In this document: piece by piece, positions 8,700 to 16,460 of the stretch | How positions within the stretch are numbered: the stretch's first letter is position 1 | How the letters are laid out: the number at the start of each line of letters is the position of its first letter | Assembly: GCA_964499575.1 (NCBI GenBank) | Contig: CAZCLK010000003.1 | Location: 57,411-121,410 of the forward strand | DNA: 64,000 nt | Reading direction: 5' to 3' | Source of the DNA: JAAYCT01 sp964499575 | GTDB lineage: Bacteria > Bacillota > Clostridia > Saccharofermentanales > Saccharofermentanaceae | Made by a program: the position numbers and the translations under genes | Notes under the pieces: model-generated | What the model was told of the DNA's origin: nothing | What the model saw: the letters and a program-made list of their open reading frames with translations, nothing else | Databases searched by the model: none

Positions 8700-8874
8700 G
8701 CCGTTCTATCCTTCTGATTCCGGATCTACTCGGTTCCGACTTGCGTCTTCGCCTTTCCATCCTTCCGACCCCCCGGACATCACGTTTCGACTTTCGCCTA
8801 CTCGTTCCTTCCTTCAGATCTTGACTCACTCTGCCCTGCTTGCGACTTGTGTCCGCCTTCGCGTCCCGTCAATC
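8700..8874 (-). repeat. Diverged ~50-nt modules inside the non-coding RNA
   Basis: Reading the minus strand, modules begin near 8820, 8770 and 8719, with a more diverged one near 8874. Shared elements are UCNGAAGGAUGGAA, then GGCGAAGAC, then CAAGUCGGAACC, then AGUAGAUCCGG. Spacing is about 50, 51 and 54 nt. The copies differ at many positions, which argues for conserved structural units rather than recent duplication. Confidence 0.5.
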
Positions 8875-9008
8875 GCTATTCGCTTTCCACTCCCTACGCT
8901 CCTGCCCGATCGTTGATATCATCTCTGTCCCGAGCACTCATCGCGTCTGTTGTGGCGGCACTCCTTCTAGGTACTGGTGTTCTCTAGTATTCCCTGGAGC
9001 TTGACTTA

Positions 9009-9036
9009 AGTATAGCATCCGGGCGCTCTTTGTCAA
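9009..9036 (-). promoter_or_regulatory. Consensus sigma-A promoter of the non-coding RNA
   Basis: TTGACA (9036-9031) and TATACT (9014-9009) are separated by 16 bases. Predicted start is near 9002, right at the 5' arm of the closing stem of the RNA. Confidence 0.85.
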
Positions 9037-9247
9037 GGGCTTTTTCACAATCGGACGAGGTTTTGCTGTTTGATTTTTGTGCATTATAGACATAAAATCG
9101 CCAAAGCCCGACACCACAGGGTTTTGGAAAAATCCCTTCCGCCGACAAAACGTTTCGGAAATAATTTATTTACAGATTCGACAACGAATCTCAAATGCAA
9201 TATGATGATTTTCGAAAGAAAGACGCCGAAAAGGAGTTGATATCTTC

Positions 9248-9664
9248 ATGAAATCGTATCGCAAAGAACTGCATTTCATGATTCCGTCGCGAAGAGGAAT
9301 CGTTAATATCACCGAACAAGTCCGCCGGGCGATCCGGGAGAGCGGGATTCGGGAGGGCCTTGTCCTTGTTAACCCGATGCACATCACCGCGTCCGTATTC
9401 ATCAACGACGACGAGAGCGGACTGCATCATGATTACGAAGTATGGCTGGAGCGGCTGGCTCCGGAGAAACCGTATGACCAATATCGCCATAACGGGTATG
9501 AGGATAACGCCGACGCGCACCTCAAGCGCACGATCATGGGCCGCGAGGCGGTCGTCGCCGTGACCGAAGGAGACCTGGATTTCGGAACATGGGAGCAGAT
9601 CTTCTACTTCGAATTTGACGGTAAACGCGATAAACGCGTGCTCGTAAAGATCATCGGGGAATAG
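9248..9664 (+). CDS. YjbQ/UPF0047 family protein
   Basis: A 138-residue single-domain protein of the UPF0047/YjbQ family, sometimes annotated as a secondary thiamine-phosphate synthase. Recognised by the conserved HITASVFINDDESG segment, HNGYEDNADAHLKRTIMG (family histidines and acidic residues) and the C-terminal LDFGTWEQIFYFEFDG. AAGGAG lies upstream of the ATG. The gene is monocistronic, and its 3' end overlaps the convergent MscS gene by 14 bases. The family assignment is firm; the physiological reaction is not. Confidence 0.85.
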   Translation: MKSYRKELHFMIPSRRGIVNITEQVRRAIRESGIREGLVLVNPMHITASVFINDDESGLHHDYEVWLERLAPEKPYDQYRHNGYEDNADAHLKRTIMGREAVVAVTEGDLDFGTWEQIFYFEFDGKRDKRVLVKIIGE

Positions 9665-10880
9665 CCCGGAGATCGCTGCCTGCAATCTCCTGAAAAAGAG
9701 ATATACCGAATACCGGCGCGATCGCGTAGACATGGTCAAAGATGTCCGCCTGGACCGACTCATACTCCGTCCATTCGGTTTTCGCGGAAAAAGCGTAGAT
9801 CTCGATCGGAATGCCGCGGTTCTCGTACGCCAGTTGACGGACCAGTATCATCATATCCTGCCGGATGTCCGGATGATTCTCCAGATACCGTTTCAGGTAC
9901 TCTCTGAAAACGCCGATATTCGTAAGATGCGGATCATTGGCCGTCTCTCCGCCGGGCCCGTCGCCGTCGACCGGCGCTCGTCCCGCTTCCCGCTTTTCGC
10001 GAATATACGGCTCCAGATACTCAATCTTCGAAAACTCCAGAAGCATCGCCTCCGTGCAGAATCGGACGCTGTTCACATCGACCTGTACGGCTCTTTTGAT
10101 TCTCCTGCCTTCCGTCTGGCTCATCTTGCGCCAGTTTTTGAACGTATTCGTGATCAGGGTGTATGCGGGAACGGTACTGGTGGTGTTGTCGAAGTTGTCG
10201 ACCTTGACCGCCATCAGCGTGATATCCGTAATCGTGCCGTTGATGTTGTGCCCCGGGACCTCGATCCAGTCGCCGATCTGTACCAGATCGTCGGCCGTCA
10301 GTTGAATGCCGGCGACAAAGCCGAGAAGAGTGTCCTTGAAAACAAACGAAAGAACGGCGGCAAACGCGCCGAATCCGGAAAGGAGAACCAGCGGGCTCTC
10401 ATCGATCCAGGACGCGATGATTACGATAGAAAGCACGATGCCCACAACGATCTCGACAACTTGAAGAAGCCCCTTGATCGGCCGGCGTTTCGCGATCTCT
10501 TTTCTTCGGTACAAGTCGTCGATGATGTCCAAAAGAGAATCGACGATCAGCATGATGACGATGATGGTGTACACCGTTACGGCCTTGATGATCCACGGTG
10601 CGGCATTTCCGAACCCCGCGGCGCTCAGCCGGACCACAAGCGGCGTCATCAGATGCATCGTTCTGGGAATTAACCGGCTCTTCTTAACAATATTGACCGT
10701 CTTGCTCTTACGAATGAAAGGAACTCGGAAAAATACGGCAGAGACGACGCGTTTTGCGACAAAAAACAGCACGAAGCAGATGACCGCCACCAACGCTGCG
10801 CGCGCCGAGTAGCGCAAAACGGAATCGATCAGTCCGGTCAAACCGAGTCTATCGATGAGAGTATCCAACCATGCAAACAT
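9651..10880 (-). CDS. MscS-family mechanosensitive channel (YbdG-like)
   Basis: A 409-residue membrane protein with N-terminal helices, a third helix region with the small-residue pore pattern (LLSGFGAFAAVLSFVFKD) and the beta domain DWIEVPGHNINGTITDITLM typical of MscS family channels. The long insertion after the beta domain and the C-terminal part resemble YbdG-type channels, which respond weakly to osmotic downshock. ATG 10880 is chosen because GGGAG is six bases upstream; a longer frame has no ribosome binding site. Confidence 0.85.
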   Translation of the reverse strand: MFAWLDTLIDRLGLTGLIDSVLRYSARAALVAVICFVLFFVAKRVVSAVFFRVPFIRKSKTVNIVKKSRLIPRTMHLMTPLVVRLSAAGFGNAAPWIIKAVTVYTIIVIMLIVDSLLDIIDDLYRRKEIAKRRPIKGLLQVVEIVVGIVLSIVIIASWIDESPLVLLSGFGAFAAVLSFVFKDTLLGFVAGIQLTADDLVQIGDWIEVPGHNINGTITDITLMAVKVDNFDNTTSTVPAYTLITNTFKNWRKMSQTEGRRIKRAVQVDVNSVRFCTEAMLLEFSKIEYLEPYIREKREAGRAPVDGDGPGGETANDPHLTNIGVFREYLKRYLENHPDIRQDMMILVRQLAYENRGIPIEIYAFSAKTEWTEYESVQADIFDHVYAIAPVFGISLFQEIAGSDLRAIPR

Positions 10881-11074
10881 TTTTCTCTCCCGGATGATCC
10901 GTCGGGCTTCTAGCAGGTCGCCCGATACGGCTTTTTGCTCATAATATATCACAACTGCGCGGTTTTCGTTTTGAAGCACTCATACACAACTCCATGAATA
11001 TTCTTTGATGCTGATTATTCATAAATATTTACAAATTCGTTTACGTTTGACAAAGTCATGGTCGATTCCCCCGT

Positions 11075-11082
11075 GTTACAAT
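11075..11082 (+). promoter_or_regulatory. Candidate extended -10 promoter of the ABC exporter operon
   Basis: TGT-TACAAT lies about 95 bases before the ATG at 11178. A TTGACA at 11047-11052 is present but 24 bases away, too far for a standard pair. The rest of 10881-11177 shows nothing clear. Confidence 0.4.
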
Positions 11083-11177
11083 GTCAGAAGTCCATTTCAC
11101 CCGTGACAATTTTGCCATAGAATTCAACCATTCCCATGCTTTTCCGGAGAAACGCGAGGGAAAAATCGGAGGCGCTC

Positions 11178-11774
11178 ATGAAGAATGCATTAAAGCGGAT
11201 CAATCGGGGATCAGTGATGTTGCTCATCCTGGTTTTGGGCATGTCGATCTATTTTATCATTCAGTCTCAGAGTGACAAGAAGACGCGATCCGAGCTCCAG
11301 AATATCGCGACTGATTTTATCGCCGATACCGCGAAGCAAGTTATTATTCCGGAATCGATGAGAGCATCGTCCGAATCCGAGCCGGTAGGCGTATCCGAAC
11401 TGGCCGAGAAATATGAAACCGTAGGTGTCGGGTCCCGGAATCGATTCTATTCGGATAATGTACAGCTCCGGCAGTTCGCGTCCGCATGGCTTGAAACCTC
11501 CCTTCAGATGCAGACCGGATTAAATACCTACATCCTCTCGTCCGAACCGCAGATCGATAGATTTGATCGATTTAACGTATATCGCGATGAGGCTTCGCTC
11601 TCCTTTACGGTTACGGATACACGGAAAATTTTAATGCCGAACGGAGAAGAGACTCTGTCCGTTTTGACGTTCACGGAATACTTGAATTTTATCCGTGAAG
11701 ATGATCGATGGGTCATCATTCAGTATTCTTCCCCTCGTCTGGCTGACTCCCTGGCCGGGTATTCCGGAAAATGA
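11178..11774 (+). CDS. Membrane-anchored protein of unknown function, first gene of the ABC exporter operon
   Basis: A 198-residue protein with one N-terminal transmembrane helix (about 10-28, RGSVMLLILVLGMSIYFII) and an extracytoplasmic domain of about 165 residues. The C-terminal half (AWLETSLQMQTGLN, then FTEYLNFIREDDRWVI) resembles small NTF2-like or calcium-channel-beta-type extracellular folds, but I do not recognise a family. The start has GGAGG five bases upstream. Seventeen bases separate it from the ATPase gene, so it is likely an accessory or substrate-binding partner of the transporter. Confidence 0.65.
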   Translation: MKNALKRINRGSVMLLILVLGMSIYFIIQSQSDKKTRSELQNIATDFIADTAKQVIIPESMRASSESEPVGVSELAEKYETVGVGSRNRFYSDNVQLRQFASAWLETSLQMQTGLNTYILSSEPQIDRFDRFNVYRDEASLSFTVTDTRKILMPNGEETLSVLTFTEYLNFIREDDRWVIIQYSSPRLADSLAGYSGK

Positions 11775-11791
11775 TTAAAAAGGAGAAAGAC

Positions 11792-12790
11792 ATGAGTACG
11801 AATCCGGTTGTACAAGACATAATCGATACGGAAGTAGTCCCTGAAAACAATGAAGAATCCACCAAGAAGGTCGCGATGAGTATTCGGAACGTCACCAAAG
11901 CTTTCGGTAAAAATGTCGCGGTCAATGATTTATCCATTGACCTTTATGCCGGTGAGGTCTTCGGTTTTCTCGGTCCGAACGGTGCCGGAAAAACCACCAT
12001 GATCAAGATGATCATGGGCTTTTTGGAGATGGATTCCGGCTCCATCCGGGTCAATGGATTTGATCTTGAGAAAGATTACGAGAAAGCAATGGATCATTTG
12101 GGCGGCATCGTCGAGAATCCGGAAATGTATCGCGATTTAAGCGGGAGAGAAAATCTGATCATGTACGCCCGATTGCACGGCAAAGTTTCATCGGAGCGGA
12201 TTGACGAAGTCCTTCAAATGGTCGGAATGCAAGCCCGCGCGAACGAGAAGGTAAAAAAATACTCCCTCGGCATGAAACAACGGGTCGGACTGGCGCAGGC
12301 CATTGTTCACCGGCCTCGGGTCTTACTGCTGGACGAGCCGACAAACGGATTGGATCCGGTTGGAATCCGCGAACTCCGGGATATCCTCAAAAGGCTCGCG
12401 CACGAGGAAAATGTCGCCGTAATGGTCTCCAGTCATATCCTAAGCGAGATACAGATGATGTGTGATCGTGTCGCTATTGTCAACAAAGGCAAACTTCTGG
12501 ACATCAAGTCCGTCGAGGATTTCCGAAAACTGTCTTCCGATGCTACCGCTCATCATATTGTCGTTTCTTCCGGAGAGAAAGCCGCGAAGGTCCTTTCGGC
12601 CCGCTTCGCGGACATTATCGTGGGCCGGGCGGAAGACTGCATCGATATCCGTGTGTCCAGGGAAAACATCCCCGCCGTGGTTCGTCTGTTGGTGGAGAGC
12701 GACTTGGACATATTCTCCGTCACTCAATCCGAGGGCTCTCTCGAGGAGACCTACATTCAAATCACCGGGGGAGGGATGAACATTGAATAA
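11792..12790 (+). CDS. ABC transporter ATP-binding protein
   Basis: A 332-residue ATPase of an ABC-2-type exporter. Walker A is GPNGAGKTT (about 58-66), the signature is YSLGMKQR, Walker B is VLLLDEPTNGLDP and the switch histidine is in SSHI. A C-terminal extension of about 95 residues after the nucleotide-binding domain is typical of DrrA/BcrA-like subunits. ATG 11792 is chosen over 11771 because AAGGAG lies six bases upstream of it. It overlaps the permease gene by eight bases, marking a two-component exporter; the substrate cannot be read from the sequence. Confidence 0.93.
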   Translation: MSTNPVVQDIIDTEVVPENNEESTKKVAMSIRNVTKAFGKNVAVNDLSIDLYAGEVFGFLGPNGAGKTTMIKMIMGFLEMDSGSIRVNGFDLEKDYEKAMDHLGGIVENPEMYRDLSGRENLIMYARLHGKVSSERIDEVLQMVGMQARANEKVKKYSLGMKQRVGLAQAIVHRPRVLLLDEPTNGLDPVGIRELRDILKRLAHEENVAVMVSSHILSEIQMMCDRVAIVNKGKLLDIKSVEDFRKLSSDATAHHIVVSSGEKAAKVLSARFADIIVGRAEDCIDIRVSRENIPAVVRLLVESDLDIFSVTQSEGSLEETYIQITGGGMNIE

Positions 12791-14426
12791 GTTATTGATC
12801 CTCTATAGAAATGAAATGTCCCGAACCTTTCGGAAGGCCAGCACCCTTTTTATTTTAGGTCTGATCATACTGATCTGTATCTTGGTGCCCCCGTTGTTCA
12901 ATTTGATGGTAAGAAATGAGATGTCAGACAGCGGCGAAACGGTCGATAATTTTAAGTCGTCCGTCGCACAGCTTAACGCAAAGATCAAGGGGATCGATGA
13001 GCAACTATCCAATCTTGAAGACTCCGGCAAATCCGAATTGACGCGAACCACGTTACTCGAGGAAAAATTCACTTATGAGGATATGATCGGGAAATACGAT
13101 TATTTACTATCCGCAGGCTATGAGGACGACTCGTCGACCGATCTGATTATCCTGGCTTCGGAAGATCTCTTGTCCTATCTCAAAGAAAGACGCAGGTTTG
13201 AAAATAAACCCGCGGAGGAGATGACGGTCCTTGAGGCAGAGTACTCGGCGTTTTTAAACAATGCGATAGAGACCGTCAAAGAACTCCCCAAAACACTCAA
13301 CTTCCCCGCCTATATCGATGTTCGTAAAAAGGACGTGGAGTTCCAGCAAAAATTTTACGCTTTACTTATGGATAACGGTGCCGATTCGAATAGAGACGCT
13401 TTGAATTCGCTCAAATTGAGGATTGACAATGCCCAATTATATACGCGAATGTATGAAGAGTTTTTAATTATCGATCCCAAAGGCGGAATCGACAGAAAAC
13501 ATGATTTTCGGGAGACCCAGACCTACACGTTAATGATTCAGGATTTTAAAAACAGCCTTCAAGAGGGGGTCTACCGAGATATATTTACCTGGAGTGATGA
13601 ACCCCAGCCGCTTACGAACGCCCGGCGTAAATGGATAGAAGACAGCATGCAAATCGTCAACTATCAGATTGCGAGCGACAACTATTCCGACGACCTTGAT
13701 TCCATGATTGCCTCAATGTCCAAATTTTATACCGTAACGGCCGCTAAATTCGTGATGGCGGTTCTCCTGATCATGATCGCGGGCGCGACGATCTCTCAGG
13801 AAATCGCGACAGGATCAATCAAGTCTCTGATTATCGCACCGGTGCGGAGGTGGAAAATCTTTATCTCAAAGTGGATGGTGATCCTGACCATTTTCCTGCT
13901 CGCTTTGGTGATGATTTCCGTCCTCTCCGACCTTGTTACCGTTGCCGTTTGTGGTTCCGGATCGCTATCCGACTACACATATATCGGCAGCCAAGGCGTT
14001 CGGACAATGCCCTTTTATATGTTTAACCTATTGTCTCTGATGGCAGAATCTGTTGACATCCTGTTTGTGATGGTCATATCGTTGATGCTGTCTTCTCTTC
14101 TCCGGAATACAGCATTATCGGTCGCCCTCTCCGTCGGCTTGTACGCAACAATCGGCATCTATAACACGGGCGTTATGGAGGCCGGATCTTCCCAGATGTC
14201 CCATAAATTTTTTCAGGACTTTATTCCGTTTAACAATTTTAATCTGGTCAGCGATTTGTTCCAATATCGGATTTATTCCGTGTCCGGGTATACGGCGGAA
14301 CTCGTAGCGAAAACTCAATCGGTCCCGCGACCCGGTCTTCTCTTTTCATCGATCTATCTCCTCTTAGTGCTTTCCTGCTTCTTTCTGATCGCGATGGATT
14401 CGTTCACACGAAGAGACATCAAGTAA
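12783..14426 (+). CDS. ABC-2 type transporter permease
   Basis: A 547-residue membrane subunit partner of the preceding ATPase. One helix (about 20-40) is followed by an approximately 280-residue, largely hydrophilic extracytoplasmic region with coiled-coil character (VAQLNAKIKGIDEQLSNLED), then about five helices from residue 320 to the end, with ITGSIKSLI-like ABC-2 coupling sequence (EIATGSIKSLIIAPVRR). The start is TTG with GGGAGGG seven bases upstream. The large external domain suggests export of a peptide, lipid or antibiotic, by analogy only. Confidence 0.85.
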   Translation: MNKLLILYRNEMSRTFRKASTLFILGLIILICILVPPLFNLMVRNEMSDSGETVDNFKSSVAQLNAKIKGIDEQLSNLEDSGKSELTRTTLLEEKFTYEDMIGKYDYLLSAGYEDDSSTDLIILASEDLLSYLKERRRFENKPAEEMTVLEAEYSAFLNNAIETVKELPKTLNFPAYIDVRKKDVEFQQKFYALLMDNGADSNRDALNSLKLRIDNAQLYTRMYEEFLIIDPKGGIDRKHDFRETQTYTLMIQDFKNSLQEGVYRDIFTWSDEPQPLTNARRKWIEDSMQIVNYQIASDNYSDDLDSMIASMSKFYTVTAAKFVMAVLLIMIAGATISQEIATGSIKSLIIAPVRRWKIFISKWMVILTIFLLALVMISVLSDLVTVAVCGSGSLSDYTYIGSQGVRTMPFYMFNLLSLMAESVDILFVMVISLMLSSLLRNTALSVALSVGLYATIGIYNTGVMEAGSSQMSHKFFQDFIPFNNFNLVSDLFQYRIYSVSGYTAELVAKTQSVPRPGLLFSSIYLLLVLSCFFLIAMDSFTRRDIK

Positions 14427-14485
14427 GTCCTCTGTGTTCCGCTAACCAGGAGTCATGCCTCATGCCCGTTGGGTTGTGTGCCCGC

Positions 14486-14507
14486 CGGGCCTTCAGCCCG
14501 ACTCTTT
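14486..14507 (+). terminator. Weak intrinsic terminator after the ABC exporter operon
   Basis: CGGGC (14486-14490) and GCCCG (14496-14500) enclose CTTCA and are followed by ACTCTTTT. The stem is only five pairs. Confidence 0.45.
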
Positions 14508-14512
14508 TCGCG

Positions 14513-15673
14513 CTATTGCGAAATATCTTCAACACGAGCCCAACCGGATTTAATCTTTAAGAACATCTCATCGACCGGCATTAAACCGCTGACCGTATCG
14601 TAACCGGCAACACTGCAAGCTCCCGCCGCCAGACCCAGGCGAAGGGATTCATCAAATCCATGCCCTCCGGCGATTCCGGCGAGGAACCCCGCAACGGCGG
14701 CATCTCCCGCCCCGTTTGATGATACGACTCTTTCCGCTCGAAAAGCAGGCAGGAATCCGGATCGATCCGCCAACTCGCCTGCTTCGATGCCCATGAGATC
14801 CGCCGTCCCTGAAAGGCGCCCGGCTCCAGCCGTCCGGTAGTACATTCCGTATGCTCCGCATTTGATCACGACCACACCGGCACCCATCGTGATCAGGCGT
14901 CCGGCCAGGGGCGCTATATCGCGGGACACCGATAAATCTCCCGGAATACCGCCTTCTCCGCCGGTTCTGTTTTTCCATGACCGGTATCTGTCCGGATCAA
15001 TAAAAAAACAAATCTCTTCCAGACTCGGCAGAAAGAAATCGACCGACGGCAGTACGCGGGTCAATATTCCCGGCCAGTCGGCGAAAGCGGCCGCAGTGTC
15101 CTTTGTGACCATGGCCATGTCGAGCGACGTCAGGATTTTTCGTGATTTAACGGATTCGAACATAGAAATCAACGCGCGTCCGGATTGCTCGTACATTCTT
15201 CTCATCAAGGGCGGATAGCCGAAATGAAATATCCCGACATCCTCCGTTAAGGCCGCTTCGATATCGGTCGCCTCAAACAGATCTCCGGCACCCGGATCGT
15301 GAAGGAAGATCCGGTCGGTCCCGGGAGCGGAAAGAACAACGGTATAGGACGTCCCCGCGCCTTCCGTCTCAAGCAGTCCTTCGGGAATACCCGCCTTATC
15401 CATGAGATCACCGAGGATTCCGCCAAAAGCGTCCCGGCCGATCCGGGCGACAATAGAAACGTCGACGCCCCAATAACGAAGCGCCGCACCTGTGTTACAG
15501 CATGCACCGCCCGCATGGACATCGACGCCGTTCATCGTGATCAGCCGTCCGGGCGCAAAGTATTCGCGAAACGAATCCGCATTTCCCTCCGGAAACACGG
15601 GAGTAATATCCAACACCGCGTTCCCGGCGATTAAAATCTTCGACGGACGCGGAAAAAGTCCTCTCTGTATCAT
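14513..15673 (-). CDS. PfkB-family carbohydrate/nucleoside kinase
   Basis: A 386-residue ribokinase-fold kinase. The N-terminal glycine signature is HAGGACCNTGAAL (about 55-67). The C-terminal signature, usually DTxGAGD, reads SSNGAGDAAVAGF: the catalytic aspartate of GAGD is kept but the first Asp-Thr is replaced by Ser-Ser. It also carries insertions near residues 215-250. ATG 15673 has GGAG six bases upstream. The substrate (sugar or nucleoside) cannot be assigned. It follows a small membrane protein gene by 25 bases and is probably co-transcribed with it. Confidence 0.8.
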   Translation of the reverse strand: MIQRGLFPRPSKILIAGNAVLDITPVFPEGNADSFREYFAPGRLITMNGVDVHAGGACCNTGAALRYWGVDVSIVARIGRDAFGGILGDLMDKAGIPEGLLETEGAGTSYTVVLSAPGTDRIFLHDPGAGDLFEATDIEAALTEDVGIFHFGYPPLMRRMYEQSGRALISMFESVKSRKILTSLDMAMVTKDTAAAFADWPGILTRVLPSVDFFLPSLEEICFFIDPDRYRSWKNRTGGEGGIPGDLSVSRDIAPLAGRLITMGAGVVVIKCGAYGMYYRTAGAGRLSGTADLMGIEAGELADRSGFLPAFRAERVVSSNGAGDAAVAGFLAGIAGGHGFDESLRLGLAAGACSVAGYDTVSGLMPVDEMFLKIKSGWARVEDISQ

Positions 15674-15698
15674 CCGGTTCTCCGTGATTTCATGCGGT

Positions 15699-16211
15699 TT
15701 ACAAATTGAAAAACGCCGGATCAAAGGCCCGCATTTTCTCCGAATCCGACTGGTCCGCCGCGATGATCAGCATCTCGGTCCCGATCGAACATTTGTTATA
15801 GAATTCGGCATCCGTTATGACCCAGCCCGAGTCCCGGTTGCCGGGCTTTGTAAAGGAAACAAAGAAGTCCTGAAACAAATTGCCGGATCCCTTGACGGAC
15901 ATCCGCTCCCGTGCCTTGAAGGGCGCCCGGATCATATATTTGGCTTCTTTGAGGACCCGGACCTGTCGCGTATAGCCGTTATATACGACCAAAACGATGA
16001 CCAGAAGCAACCCCGTCAAGATCAAATAACTGATCTGGATCATCCGCGGGTTCATCGCCATGGTGTCCGCATACGGTACCACCCCCATGATCCAGATCAT
16101 ACAGATGATCACCCAAAGAAGAAAATACGCCCAGAACTTCTTCTGCGCATCCAGTTTCTCTTCACGGATCGCTTTCCGGACTATCTCGATATCGACTTCT
16201 TCCCACATCAT
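15699..16211 (-). CDS. Hypothetical membrane protein with two transmembrane helices
   Basis: A 170-residue protein with an N-terminal cytoplasmic amphipathic helix (EIVRKAIREEKLDAQKKF), two adjacent transmembrane helices (about 28-46 and 60-80) and a cytoplasmic C-terminal domain of about 90 residues. The C-terminal part, with a hydrophobic/polar beta pattern, resembles YcxB-like domains but this is not certain. AGGAT lies six bases before the ATG. It is the first gene of a unit with the PfkB kinase. Confidence 0.6.
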   Translation of the reverse strand: MMWEEVDIEIVRKAIREEKLDAQKKFWAYFLLWVIICMIWIMGVVPYADTMAMNPRMIQISYLILTGLLLVIVLVVYNGYTRQVRVLKEAKYMIRAPFKARERMSVKGSGNLFQDFFVSFTKPGNRDSGWVITDAEFYNKCSIGTEMLIIAADQSDSEKMRAFDPAFFNL

Positions 16212-16295
16212 GGCATTATCCTGCCTTTCCGGGCGTTGATCCGCAATCCGCCGGGAATCGACGTTTCGGGATAATCGCCGTTACGATTGCTTTTG

Positions 16296-16324
16296 ATGAT
16301 AATATATTTTTCATCGGGATTCAA
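16296..16324 (-). promoter_or_regulatory. Promoter of the small membrane protein-PfkB unit
   Basis: TTGAAT (16324-16319) and TATCAT (16301-16296) are separated by 17 bases; predicted start near 16289, about 78 bases before the start codon. Confidence 0.5.
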
Positions 16325-16329
16325 GCAAT

Positions 16330-16460
16330 CCGGACGACGGACGTTCATCGCCCGTGCACCGACGGGAAACCGACGGGAAACCGCCGCGAAGAAAGCAGAT
16401 AAAGCGGACAGGTTCACCCGTTCATCGCTCGCGAACCGACGAGAACCCGCCGCGATTTTG
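16330..16460. repeat. Diverged duplication of the dinB 3' end
   Basis: The last codons of dinB (minus strand, GCGGCGGGTTCTCGTCGG near 16455-16435, then GCGATGAAC) recur about 70 bases downstream as GCGGCGGTTTCCCGTCGG with an extra TTTCCCGTCGG copy, again followed by GCGATGAAC. It looks like an old short tandem duplication outside the reading frame. Confidence 0.5.

Larger units (their letters stand above)
8508..9002 (-). ncRNA. Stand-alone structured non-coding RNA, about 495 nt, class not identified
   Basis: A consensus promoter (9036-9009) and a strong terminator (8545-8508) bracket a stretch without a plausible protein on either strand. The two ends pair: GCUCCAG at 9000-8994 with CUGGAGC at 8582-8576, forming a closing stem, followed by a small hairpin (8567-8554, GUCCC/GGGAC) and the terminator. 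The RNA strand is strongly purine-rich, with short stems capped by GNRA loops (GGC-GAAA-GUC, GAC-GCAA-GUC) and a hairpin CAUGAA/UUCAUG near 8660. The size and architecture recall large ornate RNAs such as OLE, ROOL, GOLLD or raiA, but I cannot match it to any of them. tmRNA, RNase P, 6S and SRP RNA signatures were looked for and not found. Confidence 0.7.

Noticed and set aside
8508..9002. tmRNA, RNase P RNA, 6S or SRP RNA
   Set aside because: No tag-peptide frame, no GAGGAAAGTCC/ACAGAAA motifs, and wrong length for 6S or SRP RNA.
16208..16417. 69-codon minus-strand frame after dinB
   Set aside because: It begins in the duplicated dinB end and contains the predicted promoter of the next unit; no ribosome binding site.
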